From Syntrophobacter fumaroxidans MPOB (GTDB lineage: Bacteria > Desulfobacterota > Syntrophobacteria > Syntrophobacterales > Syntrophobacteraceae), in NCBI RefSeq assembly GCF_000014965.1, contig NC_008554.1, positions 3,026,001 to 3,090,000 of the forward strand: a stretch of 64,000 nucleotides of DNA, given 5' to 3'. The position numbers and the translations under genes were made by a program. Positions 35,297 through 44,789 of this stretch are shown in pieces. Numbering within the stretch: the stretch's first letter is position 1; every line of letters begins with the position of its first letter. Below the pieces are notes generated by a model, which saw only the letters and a program-made list of their open reading frames with translations, was not told the origin of the DNA and made no database searches.

Positions 35297-36553
35297 TCAT
35301 TTTGGTTTCATCGGCTGCACTCTCCTGTCCCAATCACTCGGACGCGAAACGATAACGGCATCGATAATGCCCGGTAGCTTCCTCAAACCCTGCCGCAAAT
35401 AATCGTGCTCCTGCGATCTTGCACTGTCATCCCAGATGAAAGGAATAATCCCCGCGCATTCATTGCCCATAGCATTGTAAAGACTTGCGTCCGCGGAAAT
35501 TTCGTCGATGACTTTTTGCATCTTGTCCCCAGTGCGTATGAATTTCGTTTCCACAATAAACTTCATTGAAGGAATGTAGAGATCCGCGCGAGGAGACTTC
35601 TGGCCGATTTTTGTAAGATACTGTTCATCGTCTAAATCTGGAAAAATCGGAGCCAACAAAGCGCACAGCAGGTTCTGAACGTGATATTCGTGATCGATAT
35701 GCCATTGCCGAAGCGGAGCTCTTGCTGTTCGGGGTCTAATTTCCCAAGTCCATTTTCTGAGGCCAGCAGGCACACGCTCCAGCAGGTGTACCAACTCCGT
35801 CCCAGAAATTCGTCCTGGAACCACGGCGGGCGCGGATCGTACTACACACTCCAAAGCAGCAAGTCTGACGGCTGCCCGCTCGCAGGGAATCTCTTTTGCA
35901 CCCTCAAGAATAACCAGCTTTAAAACCTTTTGATCCTGCTCGTACGTCGCTTGGCTATCTTCAGCAATAAGAAGTCCTCTCGCTCCGAGGGCAACACGAA
36001 CGTCTTCCGCATGTTCATCCTGGGGTGTGGATAAACCTATCCTGCTTCCAAGAAGGCCATTAGCTGCATGAAAAAACCAACGCTGCCAGTTCTCCGTGCC
36101 ATCAAGGTGGTAGATAATCCTTAAAAAGCTAGAAAGCCACTCAGCGATCTTAACTTCCACAAAGGTGTCAGCAAGTGATCTGGCCCCGAGAGCAACGCCC
36201 AGGATTCCAACTGCATCCGAGCAGAATGACATGGGAACTTCGTCAACAAAAGGCTGACGGCCAGCTAGTCTATCCAATCCCTGCTTCAACCTTGGTAATG
36301 CGTCAATCCCAAGAAGTCCTGCTGCTGTCGCAAAACCGAGTGTGGCGACTGTTTGGAAATCTTGCTGTGCCCCATTTCGCTGCATAGCCTCAGCCACAAT
36401 CGTCATAGTTTCCGGAGCATCAGATGGCCTCCTCAATATCCAGTAGCTAAACGAGATTGCCAAATCCGATTGTGGACGAAATGTCAGCCAACGTTGAAGT
36501 GCTGCTCGTGCATCTGCCAGCAAAAAATCTGTCGTAGAGTTCACAGGAACCAT
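35297..36553 (-). CDS. PD-(D/E)XK-type nuclease, Argonaute-associated effector
   Basis: 418 residues from ATG 36553, which overlaps the Argonaute gene end by 13 bp. The first 300 residues are helical with no known motif. The C-terminal 100 residues carry a restriction-enzyme-like nuclease core: RADLYIPSMKFIVETKFIR gives Asp324, Glu335 and Lys337 of a D-ExK site. A helix (DKMQKVIDEISADASLYN) and a final strand (IDAVIVSRPSDWD) follow. Inactive long Argonautes are known to be encoded next to such nucleases, which degrade DNA once guided. Overlap and order fit that pairing. The coding sequence is more AT-rich than the chromosome around it. Confidence 0.8.
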   Translation of the reverse strand: MVPVNSTTDFLLADARAALQRWLTFRPQSDLAISFSYWILRRPSDAPETMTIVAEAMQRNGAQQDFQTVATLGFATAAGLLGIDALPRLKQGLDRLAGRQPFVDEVPMSFCSDAVGILGVALGARSLADTFVEVKIAEWLSSFLRIIYHLDGTENWQRWFFHAANGLLGSRIGLSTPQDEHAEDVRVALGARGLLIAEDSQATYEQDQKVLKLVILEGAKEIPCERAAVRLAALECVVRSAPAVVPGRISGTELVHLLERVPAGLRKWTWEIRPRTARAPLRQWHIDHEYHVQNLLCALLAPIFPDLDDEQYLTKIGQKSPRADLYIPSMKFIVETKFIRTGDKMQKVIDEISADASLYNAMGNECAGIIPFIWDDSARSQEHDYLRQGLRKLPGIIDAVIVSRPSDWDRRVQPMKPK

Positions 36554-38856
36554 CGCGTTTTGCCAATTCTTCCCAGCATGACATCCGGGTCCCATTTTTC
36601 AAACAGCGATAAATGCCCGAGTGTCCTGGCGATCAAATCAGAGTACTGGATTGTCACCGGGACAGATGCAGGCAAAAAGGTGCGCCATGAGTGACAAGAG
36701 AATGCAAACACTTGCCGGGATAAGTACGTCATGTCTGTAAATGACGAATCTCTGTGAAGTTCAAGCAGAAGTGGGCTCGGCACCCCGTCCTCAGGTCGCT
36801 TTACTTCCGATGGTCCCGTCAGGCATAAAAGCACAGCACGTTTGGACAGTTGCAGAGTTGAAGCACGCTTCGGTGCGAAAACGCCCTTTGTCCGCTTGGT
36901 TTCAAAGTCTACTACGCCGCTCTGACTTTTATCAAAAAGCAAGTACGGATGCTGTTCACTGAGCTGAAGAAAGGCGTATTCAACTTCGTAGTTCCCCAAT
37001 TCACTCATCAGCAACTTGACGGAATTTACTTCATCTTGTCTAAATCGCTTGAAGGAAGCATGAAAAACAAGGCGGACGTGATCCTTTGGCTGCCAATTCA
37101 TATCTTGCTGAACCTTGGAGACCGCCTTCCTAAGGGCTTCAAGAAAAGCCTTTTGGTAGCAGTCAATTGTGACGGCTCTTGAGACATTCGTAAGATGGTA
37201 GTTGCCATCGCCGCTAAAAACCGTCGTAATTCCAACATATCTTTCACTGTCACCAAGCCGACCATCAGCAATGTTGGCACTCCCCAAACCAATAATAAGC
37301 TCATGAGCGATGGTTGGGTTCGCTTTCAGAAGCCAGGGAATTCCGTTCATTTTTGCATATGTGGCCAGCGCCATGTTATTTAGAGAATATTGGAGTTCGC
37401 GGTCGTTTTTCTGCGCCGTTTCGATTTCGAATTCCTGGACCGGAATTTGATGAGCCAAAAAACTCCCTTTCGTAATAAAGTAAGGATTTTGACTTACTGG
37501 TAGCTGGTGGAAACTCTCCTCAATCTGTACGAGAGCGAGGTCCCACTTCATTCCCGCCCCATGTTGCTCCAGAGCTTGCCTACACGCTTCCTTGTAAGAT
37601 CGGGGTTGGCGATCTTCTGCCAGAAAAAATTCGTAGGTAACATCCTGAAGCGCATACTTCCGCAACAAGCCTTTCTCGAAGTAGTTCCTTTTCTGTCGGC
37701 CCCGATAAGATGGTACTGCGGTTGGAAGGACAATTCCGTTGATGAATTTATGGAGGAATTGCTCGACTCGGCCTTTCTGTTCCCTTTGGCAGATAACACA
37801 AAGTTTTGGACGGTTTGGTGTGAACACTTTTGCAGTATAGGGGCCATGCTGATCCAGGCCCCCATCATTCCATGTGCTAGTTTTAGAGCCGGTTTGGTCA
37901 AAGATGTAGGTCGGCTTCGGCGCAAGTTCCAATGGAGGGAACTGCCTCTTTGAATCGTCACTGAGAAGCGGTGTGAACTTGAAGGAAATACCTGGTGCCA
38001 AGAAGTACTGCTTGGATGCGAAAAACTCGACGATGCTATTGATTCGACGCAGCTTCGTAGGACCAGAACGGAGATCTGCACGTGCCTTCTCAAGATCCGA
38101 CCCGATTAGCTGGTCTTTACCCTGGAATGCATGAGCTAAGCAGGCTGAGAATGCCCTTTTTTCAAGCCAAACCTCATTAGCATCGACGGACTGTAAGTGG
38201 TCCTTAGAATCAACGAGAGCAAGCGTGTTCGCCTCAACAGCTTCGACTTTCCCCAGAAGCTCGGCCCGTGGAGCTATCCTCGGGTCCTGATACTTTGATA
38301 CTCTTGTGGCAACGTAATGTCCTACAGGTGAGAATCCATTTTCGAGCAGTTCCCCGACGGTGCGATCCAAAATTCGTGTAGTTCTGACATCAATAACTGC
38401 TGCGATAAATGGTTCTTGTCTGAAAAAATAGATCGGGCGCACAGCCATCTCATAGAGCAACCGCACTCCGATCCAGTCGGGGCAGGTAACGCCAGGCGGA
38501 AGACTAGAGTGCAATATATCTTCCTGCGCAATAAAGCGTATAGCGTCGTAGTTAGTGACAATCCGGGGGAGGCCAACCAGATAATTGATGAGGGAATTAC
38601 GGATGAGAGAAGCTGTAAGGCCGAGGTTCTCCTTGAGGCGTATTTTCTTCGGTTTCTCACCAAGCCTCTGAGCATCAGCAACGACGGGGACAGCAATGAT
38701 CTGATCAGGGCCATCTCTGCGAAAGACATGCGTTGCTCTATATTGTTGGCGCAACTCTTTAAGCACCTGCTCACCGTCAGTGCCGTAGGGAAAAAAGCCT
38801 GGTTCGATTTCGGTATCCTCAAATTCGATGGGTGAGAAGTTTAGTAGCACGCTCAA
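36541..38856 (-). CDS. Catalytically inactive long prokaryotic Argonaute (RsAgo-like, long-B)
   Basis: 771 residues, near the 777 of R. sphaeroides Ago. The TTG start at 38856 has AAAGGA 8 nt upstream. A MID/PIWI half is recognised from about residue 430: LNNMALATYAKMNGIPWLLK, then IIGLGSANI, HVRLVFHASFKRFRQDEV, and the end PSPLLLELHRDSSFTDMTYL with SVPVTIQYSDLIARTLGHL. The first catalytic Asp of the PIWI tetrad is replaced (Gly525 in IIGLG), so slicing activity is not expected. Such proteins use a small RNA guide to recognise invading DNA and activate a partner nuclease, here encoded by the overlapping downstream gene. Confidence 0.85.
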   Translation of the reverse strand: MSVLLNFSPIEFEDTEIEPGFFPYGTDGEQVLKELRQQYRATHVFRRDGPDQIIAVPVVADAQRLGEKPKKIRLKENLGLTASLIRNSLINYLVGLPRIVTNYDAIRFIAQEDILHSSLPPGVTCPDWIGVRLLYEMAVRPIYFFRQEPFIAAVIDVRTTRILDRTVGELLENGFSPVGHYVATRVSKYQDPRIAPRAELLGKVEAVEANTLALVDSKDHLQSVDANEVWLEKRAFSACLAHAFQGKDQLIGSDLEKARADLRSGPTKLRRINSIVEFFASKQYFLAPGISFKFTPLLSDDSKRQFPPLELAPKPTYIFDQTGSKTSTWNDGGLDQHGPYTAKVFTPNRPKLCVICQREQKGRVEQFLHKFINGIVLPTAVPSYRGRQKRNYFEKGLLRKYALQDVTYEFFLAEDRQPRSYKEACRQALEQHGAGMKWDLALVQIEESFHQLPVSQNPYFITKGSFLAHQIPVQEFEIETAQKNDRELQYSLNNMALATYAKMNGIPWLLKANPTIAHELIIGLGSANIADGRLGDSERYVGITTVFSGDGNYHLTNVSRAVTIDCYQKAFLEALRKAVSKVQQDMNWQPKDHVRLVFHASFKRFRQDEVNSVKLLMSELGNYEVEYAFLQLSEQHPYLLFDKSQSGVVDFETKRTKGVFAPKRASTLQLSKRAVLLCLTGPSEVKRPEDGVPSPLLLELHRDSSFTDMTYLSRQVFAFSCHSWRTFLPASVPVTIQYSDLIARTLGHLSLFEKWDPDVMLGRIGKTRWFL

Positions 38857-39318
38857 TACTGGGGTCCTTTCAAAAGAACGGATTTTGTAGCCAGACTACA
38901 TGTACCAAGATCCTTTGTCAAGAAGTCTGAGGATTCAGCTATCCCCTTGGAACCTAACCTTGAAGACTCGCATGGTTTTCCTGTGCTTAAAGGACTAACC
39001 TCCAGCTCGGAATCTTCCGTTGCAGTACCAATCACTGCTTGCGAGAGCCTTGTACATCGCAGTTTGCCAAGAGTTAATGTGCATAGCTTCGAGACTGCGG
39101 GGTTGTTCCAAGAGATGGGTTTTTACTCCTTCGCGACCTGTTTCTTCATGAAGTCGATTGAGCGAGCCCCAAATGTTTACGAGTTCTACTGCTGCATGTG
39201 CAGCATAGAGATCGGCAAGCCTAACCCGAAAAATTCATAATAGTCCTTGAAAAAAGCAACGGACATCCTGTAACATATTGACTTAACAAGCGAAAACACG
39301 CCACAAAAGGATTGTCCA
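38857..39318. other. Stretch between the Argonaute and transposase remnants
   Basis: About 460 bp. The short frames here have no ribosome-binding site or recognisable protein. It should hold the promoter for the Argonaute operon (reading left) and the left edge of the IS1380 remnant near 39290. No clear promoter is picked out. Confidence 0.45.
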
Positions 39319-39690
39319 TTGAAAACAGTCTGTCATAATCAACTCTCTTTTGCAAACCTTGATTCACGCTCCGTTGTGGCCGAATTTTCAGCCGGCCCCA
39401 TGACCTCGGACGGGGGTTCATTGTTGCTGCGTGAAATCGACGTCGCCACAACTCTTTCCTCCTCCATGAGCCGGGCTCTTTGCGACCGTCGCGACCAGGC
39501 CAAAGTTCAGCATGGCCAGGAGGAACTGTTGCGCCAGCGCCTTTTCGCTATTACGATGGGCTACGAAGACGGCAACGACCATCAGTCTCTGCGCTTTGAC
39601 CCGGGGCTCAAAACCGCCGTTGGCAGTTTACCCGAAACCGGCCCGGCACTGGCCTCCCAACCGACGATTTCACGTTTCTCACCATCCGAG
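39319..39690 (+). pseudogene. IS1380-family transposase, 5' remnant
   Basis: From a TTG start, about 125 residues match the IS1380 transposase N-terminus: EFSAGPMTSDGGSLLLREID, HGQEELLRQRLFAITMGYED and LKTAVGSLPETGPALASQP. The reading frame then passes directly into IS66 sequence, so more than two thirds of the transposase, including the catalytic part, is missing. Confidence 0.82.
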
Positions 39691-40131
39691 ATTCAACAGT
39701 TCCGGGCACAAAGGGCCGAATCCGTCCTGGAAGAGTTCCGAGTCTGGATGGAAAAGAGGGCAACCCGGACCCCACCCAAGGGGCTGCCGGGAAAGGCATT
39801 GAACTAAGCGCTTTCCCGTTGGGCCAAACTCATTTGCTACCTGGAAAACGGGCATATCACCCCGGACAATAATGCCGCGGAAAACGCCATCCGGCCCTTC
39901 GTTGTAGGACGGAAGAACTGGTTATTTGCAGGCAGTCCAAGTGGAGCCGATGCCGCCGCAACGCTTTATAGCCTCATTGAAACTGCCAGGGCCTGCGGCC
40001 TTGAACCGTACCAATACCTGCGGTTTTTGTTTGAAAAGCTCCCTTATGCTCAAACCCGGGAGGAGCACCTTGCCCTCCTGCCACAACGACTCACCCCGGA
40101 TTGCCTGGCCGACTTCATGGCCTGCGCATAG
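39691..40131 (+). pseudogene. IS66-family transposase (TnpC), 3' remnant
   Basis: The C-terminal part of an IS66 DDE transposase fused in frame behind the IS1380 fragment. A stop codon (TAA, 39805-39807) interrupts it after KGLPGKALN. The frame continues with WAKLICYLENGHITPDNNAA, the conserved ENAIRPFVVGRKNWLF and the typical C-terminus ending in MACA. The stop and missing N-terminal two thirds make it non-functional. Confidence 0.85.
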
Positions 40132-40301
40132 ACGACCCAAGGATCGCTTCTCCTGCATCTTTGATCTGCCTGCATGCATCCGTCAAATCATGCCATGCCA
40201 CGGACTCGCCCGGAAGGTGGGGTTTCCCGGACGCATAATGTATTCATTTTTGCGTGATCGCGGACCGGGAGAATCGCTTGGTGTTCCACAGGATTGAGTG
40301 C

Positions 40302-41534
40302 CTATACCACGCGCGCGACCCCGGGCAGCTTTCTGAGGTAATGAGAGGCAAGATAAGAGAGCGGGATTCCCGCAATGGTTACCAGTAAGAATTTCTGGAC
40401 GGCCCCCGCCGGCACGTTGCCGATTGCGTATTGGAGCGCCACTACGATCGGCACATGCACCAGGTATGCGCCATAGGCGTCGGCGCCGAGCACCTGCCAC
40501 AATGGGGTAGTGTTGTTGAAAAATTCGCGAAAAAGCGTGCAGAGGCCCACGGTGAACCCTGTAGCGATGAAACATTCGGCGGTGACGAAGAAGATTCCCT
40601 TCGCCTCCGGCGGGAAGGGTATGAGGTCGAATCGGACCAATCCTCCGGCGACAACAGCCCCGATTCCGATACAGAGCCATCTCAGCCCCCTGGCCCTTGG
40701 AGTGGTCTGGAGCCAGCCTTTGCGCATGGCTACCGTGCCCAGTATGAACAGGCTCAGATACTGCGGGAGGTGGGCCGGTTCCGACTGGATAAAATCCAGC
40801 ACAAACATCCACTTGTCGATTGGGTACCGGGTCCGGACCAGCAGTGAGACCAGCGTCAGTGCAACAGCATATCCGAGGATGGCGAGGTCTCCGGGCGCTT
40901 CCGCTTTGCCGCGATCCGGTTTCGGGTCCATCGGACGCCGCCACACGAAACGTAACACAGCGAAAAGAATAGAGTAAACCAGCAGGTGCTCCAAGAACCA
41001 GAGATGCCCGCAGTTGATGTCCGGCCAGAGCGGTCCTCTGAGGCCGGCCGGCTTCGGTCCCATGCCGAAATAGATCTGGGTCAGGTAGGCGGTAAAAGGC
41101 AAAGCGCCTCCCCGGAAATTTATGTAGGAGAGGTACATCAGCACCGGGTTGACCAATAGCACGAATATCAGCAGGGGGGCTCCGAAACGGATGGCCTTGT
41201 CTTTTACGAAGGCAGCCCCGCCTTTGCGTTCGTAGGAACCGGGAACGAAAACAGCGGAGATGAAGAAGAAAAGGCCCATGAAGAAGCTGGCATTCATCCA
41301 GAAGAACTGGCGCAGATATAGCCAGCGCTCGGCATTCTCGTAAAACCAGAAGCCGCCGGTTGAGCCGTAGGCCTGGCCTGCATGGTGTGCGATCACCAGA
41401 AAGGTCAACACCACCTTCAACCGGTCAAGCGACCAGAGACGGGTCTGCGAGACCGGCAAGGGAACAGGAATAACGCCCGACAAAGGCTTCACTCCCGATG
41501 AACTGGCGCCAATATCCAATGCATTGCTGTCCAT
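40302..41534 (-). CDS. Acyltransferase family 3 membrane protein
   Basis: 410 residues with about ten hydrophobic segments. The acyltransferase-3 (OafA/OpgC-like) pattern is present: WSLDRLKVVLTFLVIAHHAG with the key His pair, a middle INCGHLWFLEHLL and a final GADAYGAYLVHVPIVV. It probably O-acylates a surface glycan or another envelope molecule. It lies inside the island between transposase remnants with no partner gene, so it could be cargo. Confidence 0.85.
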   Translation of the reverse strand: MDSNALDIGASSSGVKPLSGVIPVPLPVSQTRLWSLDRLKVVLTFLVIAHHAGQAYGSTGGFWFYENAERWLYLRQFFWMNASFFMGLFFFISAVFVPGSYERKGGAAFVKDKAIRFGAPLLIFVLLVNPVLMYLSYINFRGGALPFTAYLTQIYFGMGPKPAGLRGPLWPDINCGHLWFLEHLLVYSILFAVLRFVWRRPMDPKPDRGKAEAPGDLAILGYAVALTLVSLLVRTRYPIDKWMFVLDFIQSEPAHLPQYLSLFILGTVAMRKGWLQTTPRARGLRWLCIGIGAVVAGGLVRFDLIPFPPEAKGIFFVTAECFIATGFTVGLCTLFREFFNNTTPLWQVLGADAYGAYLVHVPIVVALQYAIGNVPAGAVQKFLLVTIAGIPLSYLASHYLRKLPGVARVV

Positions 41535-41597
41535 AGTCTAATTCCCAGGCTGCACGCGATCATTACTGTCCGATGATAACTGATTGAAATTAAATCT

Positions 41598-42180
41598 CTA
41601 TTGCCCCGATGTCGGAGAGGGCTGTTTACATGGCTCCGGATGGAACAACTCCCACAGGTTTCTGCGGCTGAACAGTACTATCTGAAGGTAGCCCTCGTGG
41701 TCCAGCAGAGTATGAAGTTCGATGCCGCCCTTGGTTTCTTGAAACCTGGCCCGGGGGAAAAGCGAAAGGCACAGGTTCACAACGCTTGAATCGAAAGAGT
41801 TAGGTTTGTATTTGAATCGAAACTTCTTTTTTGGAGCAATCGCGGCACACCTGGCGTACTGGCGGTCGAAGAGCGCCTGGAAGAAATCCGCCGGTCGGTC
41901 ATGGTTTGCATCCGAAAGGGTCGAGCGCTTCACCGGTCTGACTCCAAGATGGTAGAGCCTCGAAGCCTGGGATCGGAACTGATCTGCGATGTCCCGCAGA
42001 CTGCATCTTCCGGTGAGTTGGGCAAACATCATGGCTACAAACTGGTTCCAACGGTTCAGGGTGCGTGATTTTCGCCTGGGCTTAAAACCGCCCTGTTCGA
42101 TACGGTTGAAATCATGTCGATCAACAAATTTGAACAACTGGGAAAAGATTGTGCTACTATGTGAGCTATGGCCTGATTCT
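41598..42180 (-). pseudogene. IS4-family transposase, 5' remnant
   Basis: The N-terminal part of an IS4-type transposase, including the DUF4372-like start (STIFSQLFKFVDRHDFNRIE) and RSQASRLYHLGVRPVKRSTL. Similarity stops after about 155 residues, at KGGIELHTLLDHEGYL; the last 28 residues are unrelated. The expected first codons appear damaged (ATA and a 2-bp insertion where ATG GCT CAC AGT would be expected). It lacks most of the catalytic domain. Confidence 0.75.
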
Positions 42181-42531
42181 CCTTTTGTTCTAGTGATTTG
42201 CTGGCGTAAACACTATACCACAAAAGGAAGAACTCAGGCATGCTTCTTTTCCCTTAACCGGACAGCACTGAGTCGAACCAGCCTTAATCCAAACAGCACT
42301 GGCTGATTTGCGGGGCAATCAGGGGTTTCTTATGCAGAGTGGTAAAATCAATAAAGGAGCCCGGGCCGGTCAATTTGGCAGAAGGATATACGAGTGACGC
42401 GGAAGCCACGACTGATTCCTGAGTCTTAAGGAGAAGAGATTTCAATTTCATGCCGGAAATCTCCTCCATGATGGAGAAAGCCGGGGAGGTGTCGGACTGG
42501 GATGGCCCGGATAGCTCGTCTTTCCGGGTGA

Positions 42532-42735
42532 GGTCATGATCGGCAGGCCCCGGATGCCGCGTCCCGTATCCCCGGCCAAAACGAAGAAATCCGCGCCTGG
42601 CAGGCGCATCCATCCCGGCTCGGACTGAGGAATCCCAAAGCGGGCAACGGCATCCCCTGACGGACACCGTCAAACCCGGCATGACCAGGCGGGCGCTGCG
42701 ACCGGGAGCCCTTCCGACGCGGGAGAGCGGGGTTG
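42532..42735 (+). repeat. About 200-bp direct repeat, left copy (M50 downstream sequence)
   Basis: It begins GGTCATGATCGGCAGGCCCC and ends GAGAGCGGGGT, and is about 80-85% similar by eye to 44165-44371. The right copy starts across the stop codon of the intact M50 gene. This left copy is therefore the tail of an earlier duplicate of that gene, now separated from its 5' part by the island. Confidence 0.75.
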
Positions 42736-43360
42736 CAGTGATCATCCGCTTCGGCCCCTGCTCACGGCCCGTCGGTTTTCAACACGGCTGTTTGTGTGCT
42801 CACGCGTACGTTATTATTATATTCGCACGCACGCCTTTTGTGGAGACTTTTTAGTCCGGAGCGCCGGGCCCCCCGGGACGGGGATTCGCGAACCGCAAGT
42901 CCCTCCCCGGCGGCGTAAAGCCCCTTCGAGCCAAGGCAGTCTCGAACTTTTGCCGTCCCTTCGCTCATCGCCTCATCGCCTTGGGGGACGCTCATTCAGA
43001 CGACACGAAAGGAAGACGACATGCCCTCCTACGCGAATGCCCGAAAAGACGTCGGGAAGATCAATTTGTTCAGGGTCGGCGGGATCCGGATATCCATCGA
43101 CTTCTCGTGGTTCGTCATTTTCGTGCTGATTCTGTGGAGTCTGTCCGTGGGGTATTTTCCGCGGGAGTTTCCGGCCCAGAACGCCTACAGCTACTGGGGA
43201 GCCGGGATCGTGGCCACGCTCCTGTTCTTCCTGTCGGTGATCTTTCATGAGCTGGCCCACTCCCTGATCGCGATTCGTTCCGGGCTGCAGATTCCCGAGA
43301 TCACCCTCTTTATTTTCGGCGGGATCTCGAAATTGTCGGAAGACGCCAAGGACGCCGCCG
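42728..43360 (+). repeat. 633-bp direct duplication, right copy
   Basis: Identical by eye to 34277-34909. It includes the upstream region and the first 340 bp of the intact M50 gene. Recombination between the two copies would excise the island as a circle of 8451 bp. Confidence 0.92.
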
Positions 43361-44172
43361 ACGAGTTCAAAATCGCGGTCGTGGGGCCTCTGAGCAGCTT
43401 CGTGCTGGCGGTTGTCTTCATGTTCCTCGAAAAAGCCGCCCGCTCCATGCAACTCCCGATGACGGCCGTCATATTCGGCTATCTCACCTGGATCAATTTC
43501 GCTCTGGCCGTTTTCAACCTCATCCCCGGCTTCCCCCTGGACGGCGGCCGCATACTGCGCGCGTTTCTCTGGTGGAAGACGGGGTCTCTGACCAACGCCA
43601 CGAAATACGCCTCGGACGTGGGAAAGGGATTGGCAGTGGCCATGATGATCCTCGGAGGGATACAGATTTTCGGCGGAATGCTGATCGGAGGTTTGTGGCT
43701 CATCTTCATCGGGGCTTTTCTCAGGGGGGTGGCCGAGGGAAGCTACCAGGAAGTCCTGATGCGGCAGTCCCTGGAGGGAGTGAAGGTCGATGAGGTCATG
43801 GTGAGAGAAGTCATCGGCGTGCCTCCGGACCTGCCCGTGAGCCGCCTCATTTCGGCCTATCTGCTGCGCTACGGCTACAAGGGATACCCCGTGATGGAAA
43901 GGGCCGGTGAGCCCATCGGCATCGTGGAAATATTCCACATCAAGGACATCCATGAAGAGGACCGCCAATCCCGGACCGTCGCCGAGGTGATGGAACCGAT
44001 CAACCCCGACCTCGTCGTGGAACCGGACTTGCCCTTGATCGATGCGCTGAAGAAGATCGGCGACAGCGATCTGGGGCGTCTGCTCGTGATTCAAGACAAA
44101 CAGATGGTCGGTCTGATCACCAAGAGCGGCCTGAACCGTTTCCTCGAGATCCGCAGCATCCTGGGGTCATGA
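43021..44172 (+). CDS. M50 site-2 protease with CBS domains, intact copy
   Basis: 383 residues. Six hydrophobic segments; the zinc site is HELAHS (about residue 77) and the second motif is NLIPGFPLDGGRILRAFLWW (about 163). Two CBS domains follow (about 255-375; VDEVMVREVIGVPPDL, VAEVMEPINPDLVV), which sense nucleotides. Such proteases cut membrane proteins within the bilayer, often releasing a regulator. A GAAAGGAAGACGAC site precedes the ATG. This is the functional copy; a truncated duplicate lies 8.5 kb to the left. Confidence 0.93.
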   Translation: MPSYANARKDVGKINLFRVGGIRISIDFSWFVIFVLILWSLSVGYFPREFPAQNAYSYWGAGIVATLLFFLSVIFHELAHSLIAIRSGLQIPEITLFIFGGISKLSEDAKDAADEFKIAVVGPLSSFVLAVVFMFLEKAARSMQLPMTAVIFGYLTWINFALAVFNLIPGFPLDGGRILRAFLWWKTGSLTNATKYASDVGKGLAVAMMILGGIQIFGGMLIGGLWLIFIGAFLRGVAEGSYQEVLMRQSLEGVKVDEVMVREVIGVPPDLPVSRLISAYLLRYGYKGYPVMERAGEPIGIVEIFHIKDIHEEDRQSRTVAEVMEPINPDLVVEPDLPLIDALKKIGDSDLGRLLVIQDKQMVGLITKSGLNRFLEIRSILGS

Positions 44173-44371
44173 TCGGCAGGCCCCGGATGCCGCGTCCCGT
44201 ACCCCGGCCGAAACGAAGAAATCCGGGGCATGGCAGGCGCTCCCCCACCCGCTCGGCCTGAGGGATTCGCAAATCGTGCGACGGCGCCCCCTGGCGGACG
44301 CGATCAAACCCGGCATGACCGGGCGGGCCCTGCGACCGGGAGCCTGTCCGACGCGTGAGAGCGGGGTCGAT
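44165..44371 (+). repeat. About 200-bp direct repeat, right copy
   Basis: The partner of 42532-42735. It overlaps the last codons of the M50 gene and extends downstream, ending in GAGAGCGGGGT. The duplicated unit thus runs from about 42728 to 44371. Confidence 0.75.
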
Positions 44372-44415
44372 GACGTCTCGCGGGGAGCGTGAAGCAACGT
44401 CGTCACTGGGCAGCC

Positions 44416-44489
44416 GGGGTTTATCCCCGCCCGCGTCACCTCCCGCCGGGCAGGTGTTGGGCAATCTTGAACGCACCTTGGTATCAGGC
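44416..44489 (+). repeat. Dispersed repeat C, copy 2
   Basis: Close match to 11967-12040 in the same orientation, with GGGGTTTATCCCCGCCCGCG, GGGCAGGTGTTGGGCAATC, TTGAACGCACC and GGTATCAGG. It ends about 12 bp before the start of the next small gene. Confidence 0.75.
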
Positions 44490-44501
44490 AGGAAACACTT
44501 C

Positions 44502-44789
44502 ATGAAAGAGCGGGAATACACTCTGCAGGAGATCGTTCGGGACCCGGGCGTGTGGGTTTATGAAGCATACGAGCTCACCCGGGAGGATCACTACTATCTT
44601 TTTCGCTACGACGCCTCGCAGGAGAAATTCTACCGGGCCACGGTGCCCGCGGGAGCGGCGGCCATCCACTTCCATCCGCTCCAAGCCTCCGACAAGGTCC
44701 CCATCGGGGGCTGGATCGCCGCCGAGAGAGCGCAGGCTTCCGGGTTTCGGCTCCACCTGGTCGACACCCGCAAGCCCCCGTCAGAGTAA
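44502..44789 (+). CDS. Small protein of unknown function
   Basis: 95 residues, beginning MKEREYTLQEIVRD. AGGA lies 9 nt before the ATG. The sequence is rich in aromatic and charged residues (YEAYELTREDHYYLFRYD, YRATVPAGAAAIHFHPL), suggesting a small beta domain. It is not recognised. Its 3' end overlaps the end of the convergent 640-residue unknown gene by 9 bp. Confidence 0.55.
   Translation: MKEREYTLQEIVRDPGVWVYEAYELTREDHYYLFRYDASQEKFYRATVPAGAAAIHFHPLQASDKVPIGGWIAAERAQASGFRLHLVDTRKPPSE

Noticed and set aside
38947-39240. 97-codon plus-strand frame between the Argonaute and IS1380 remnants
   Set aside because: No ribosome-binding site, no recognisable protein, and it lies where the Argonaute promoter is expected.
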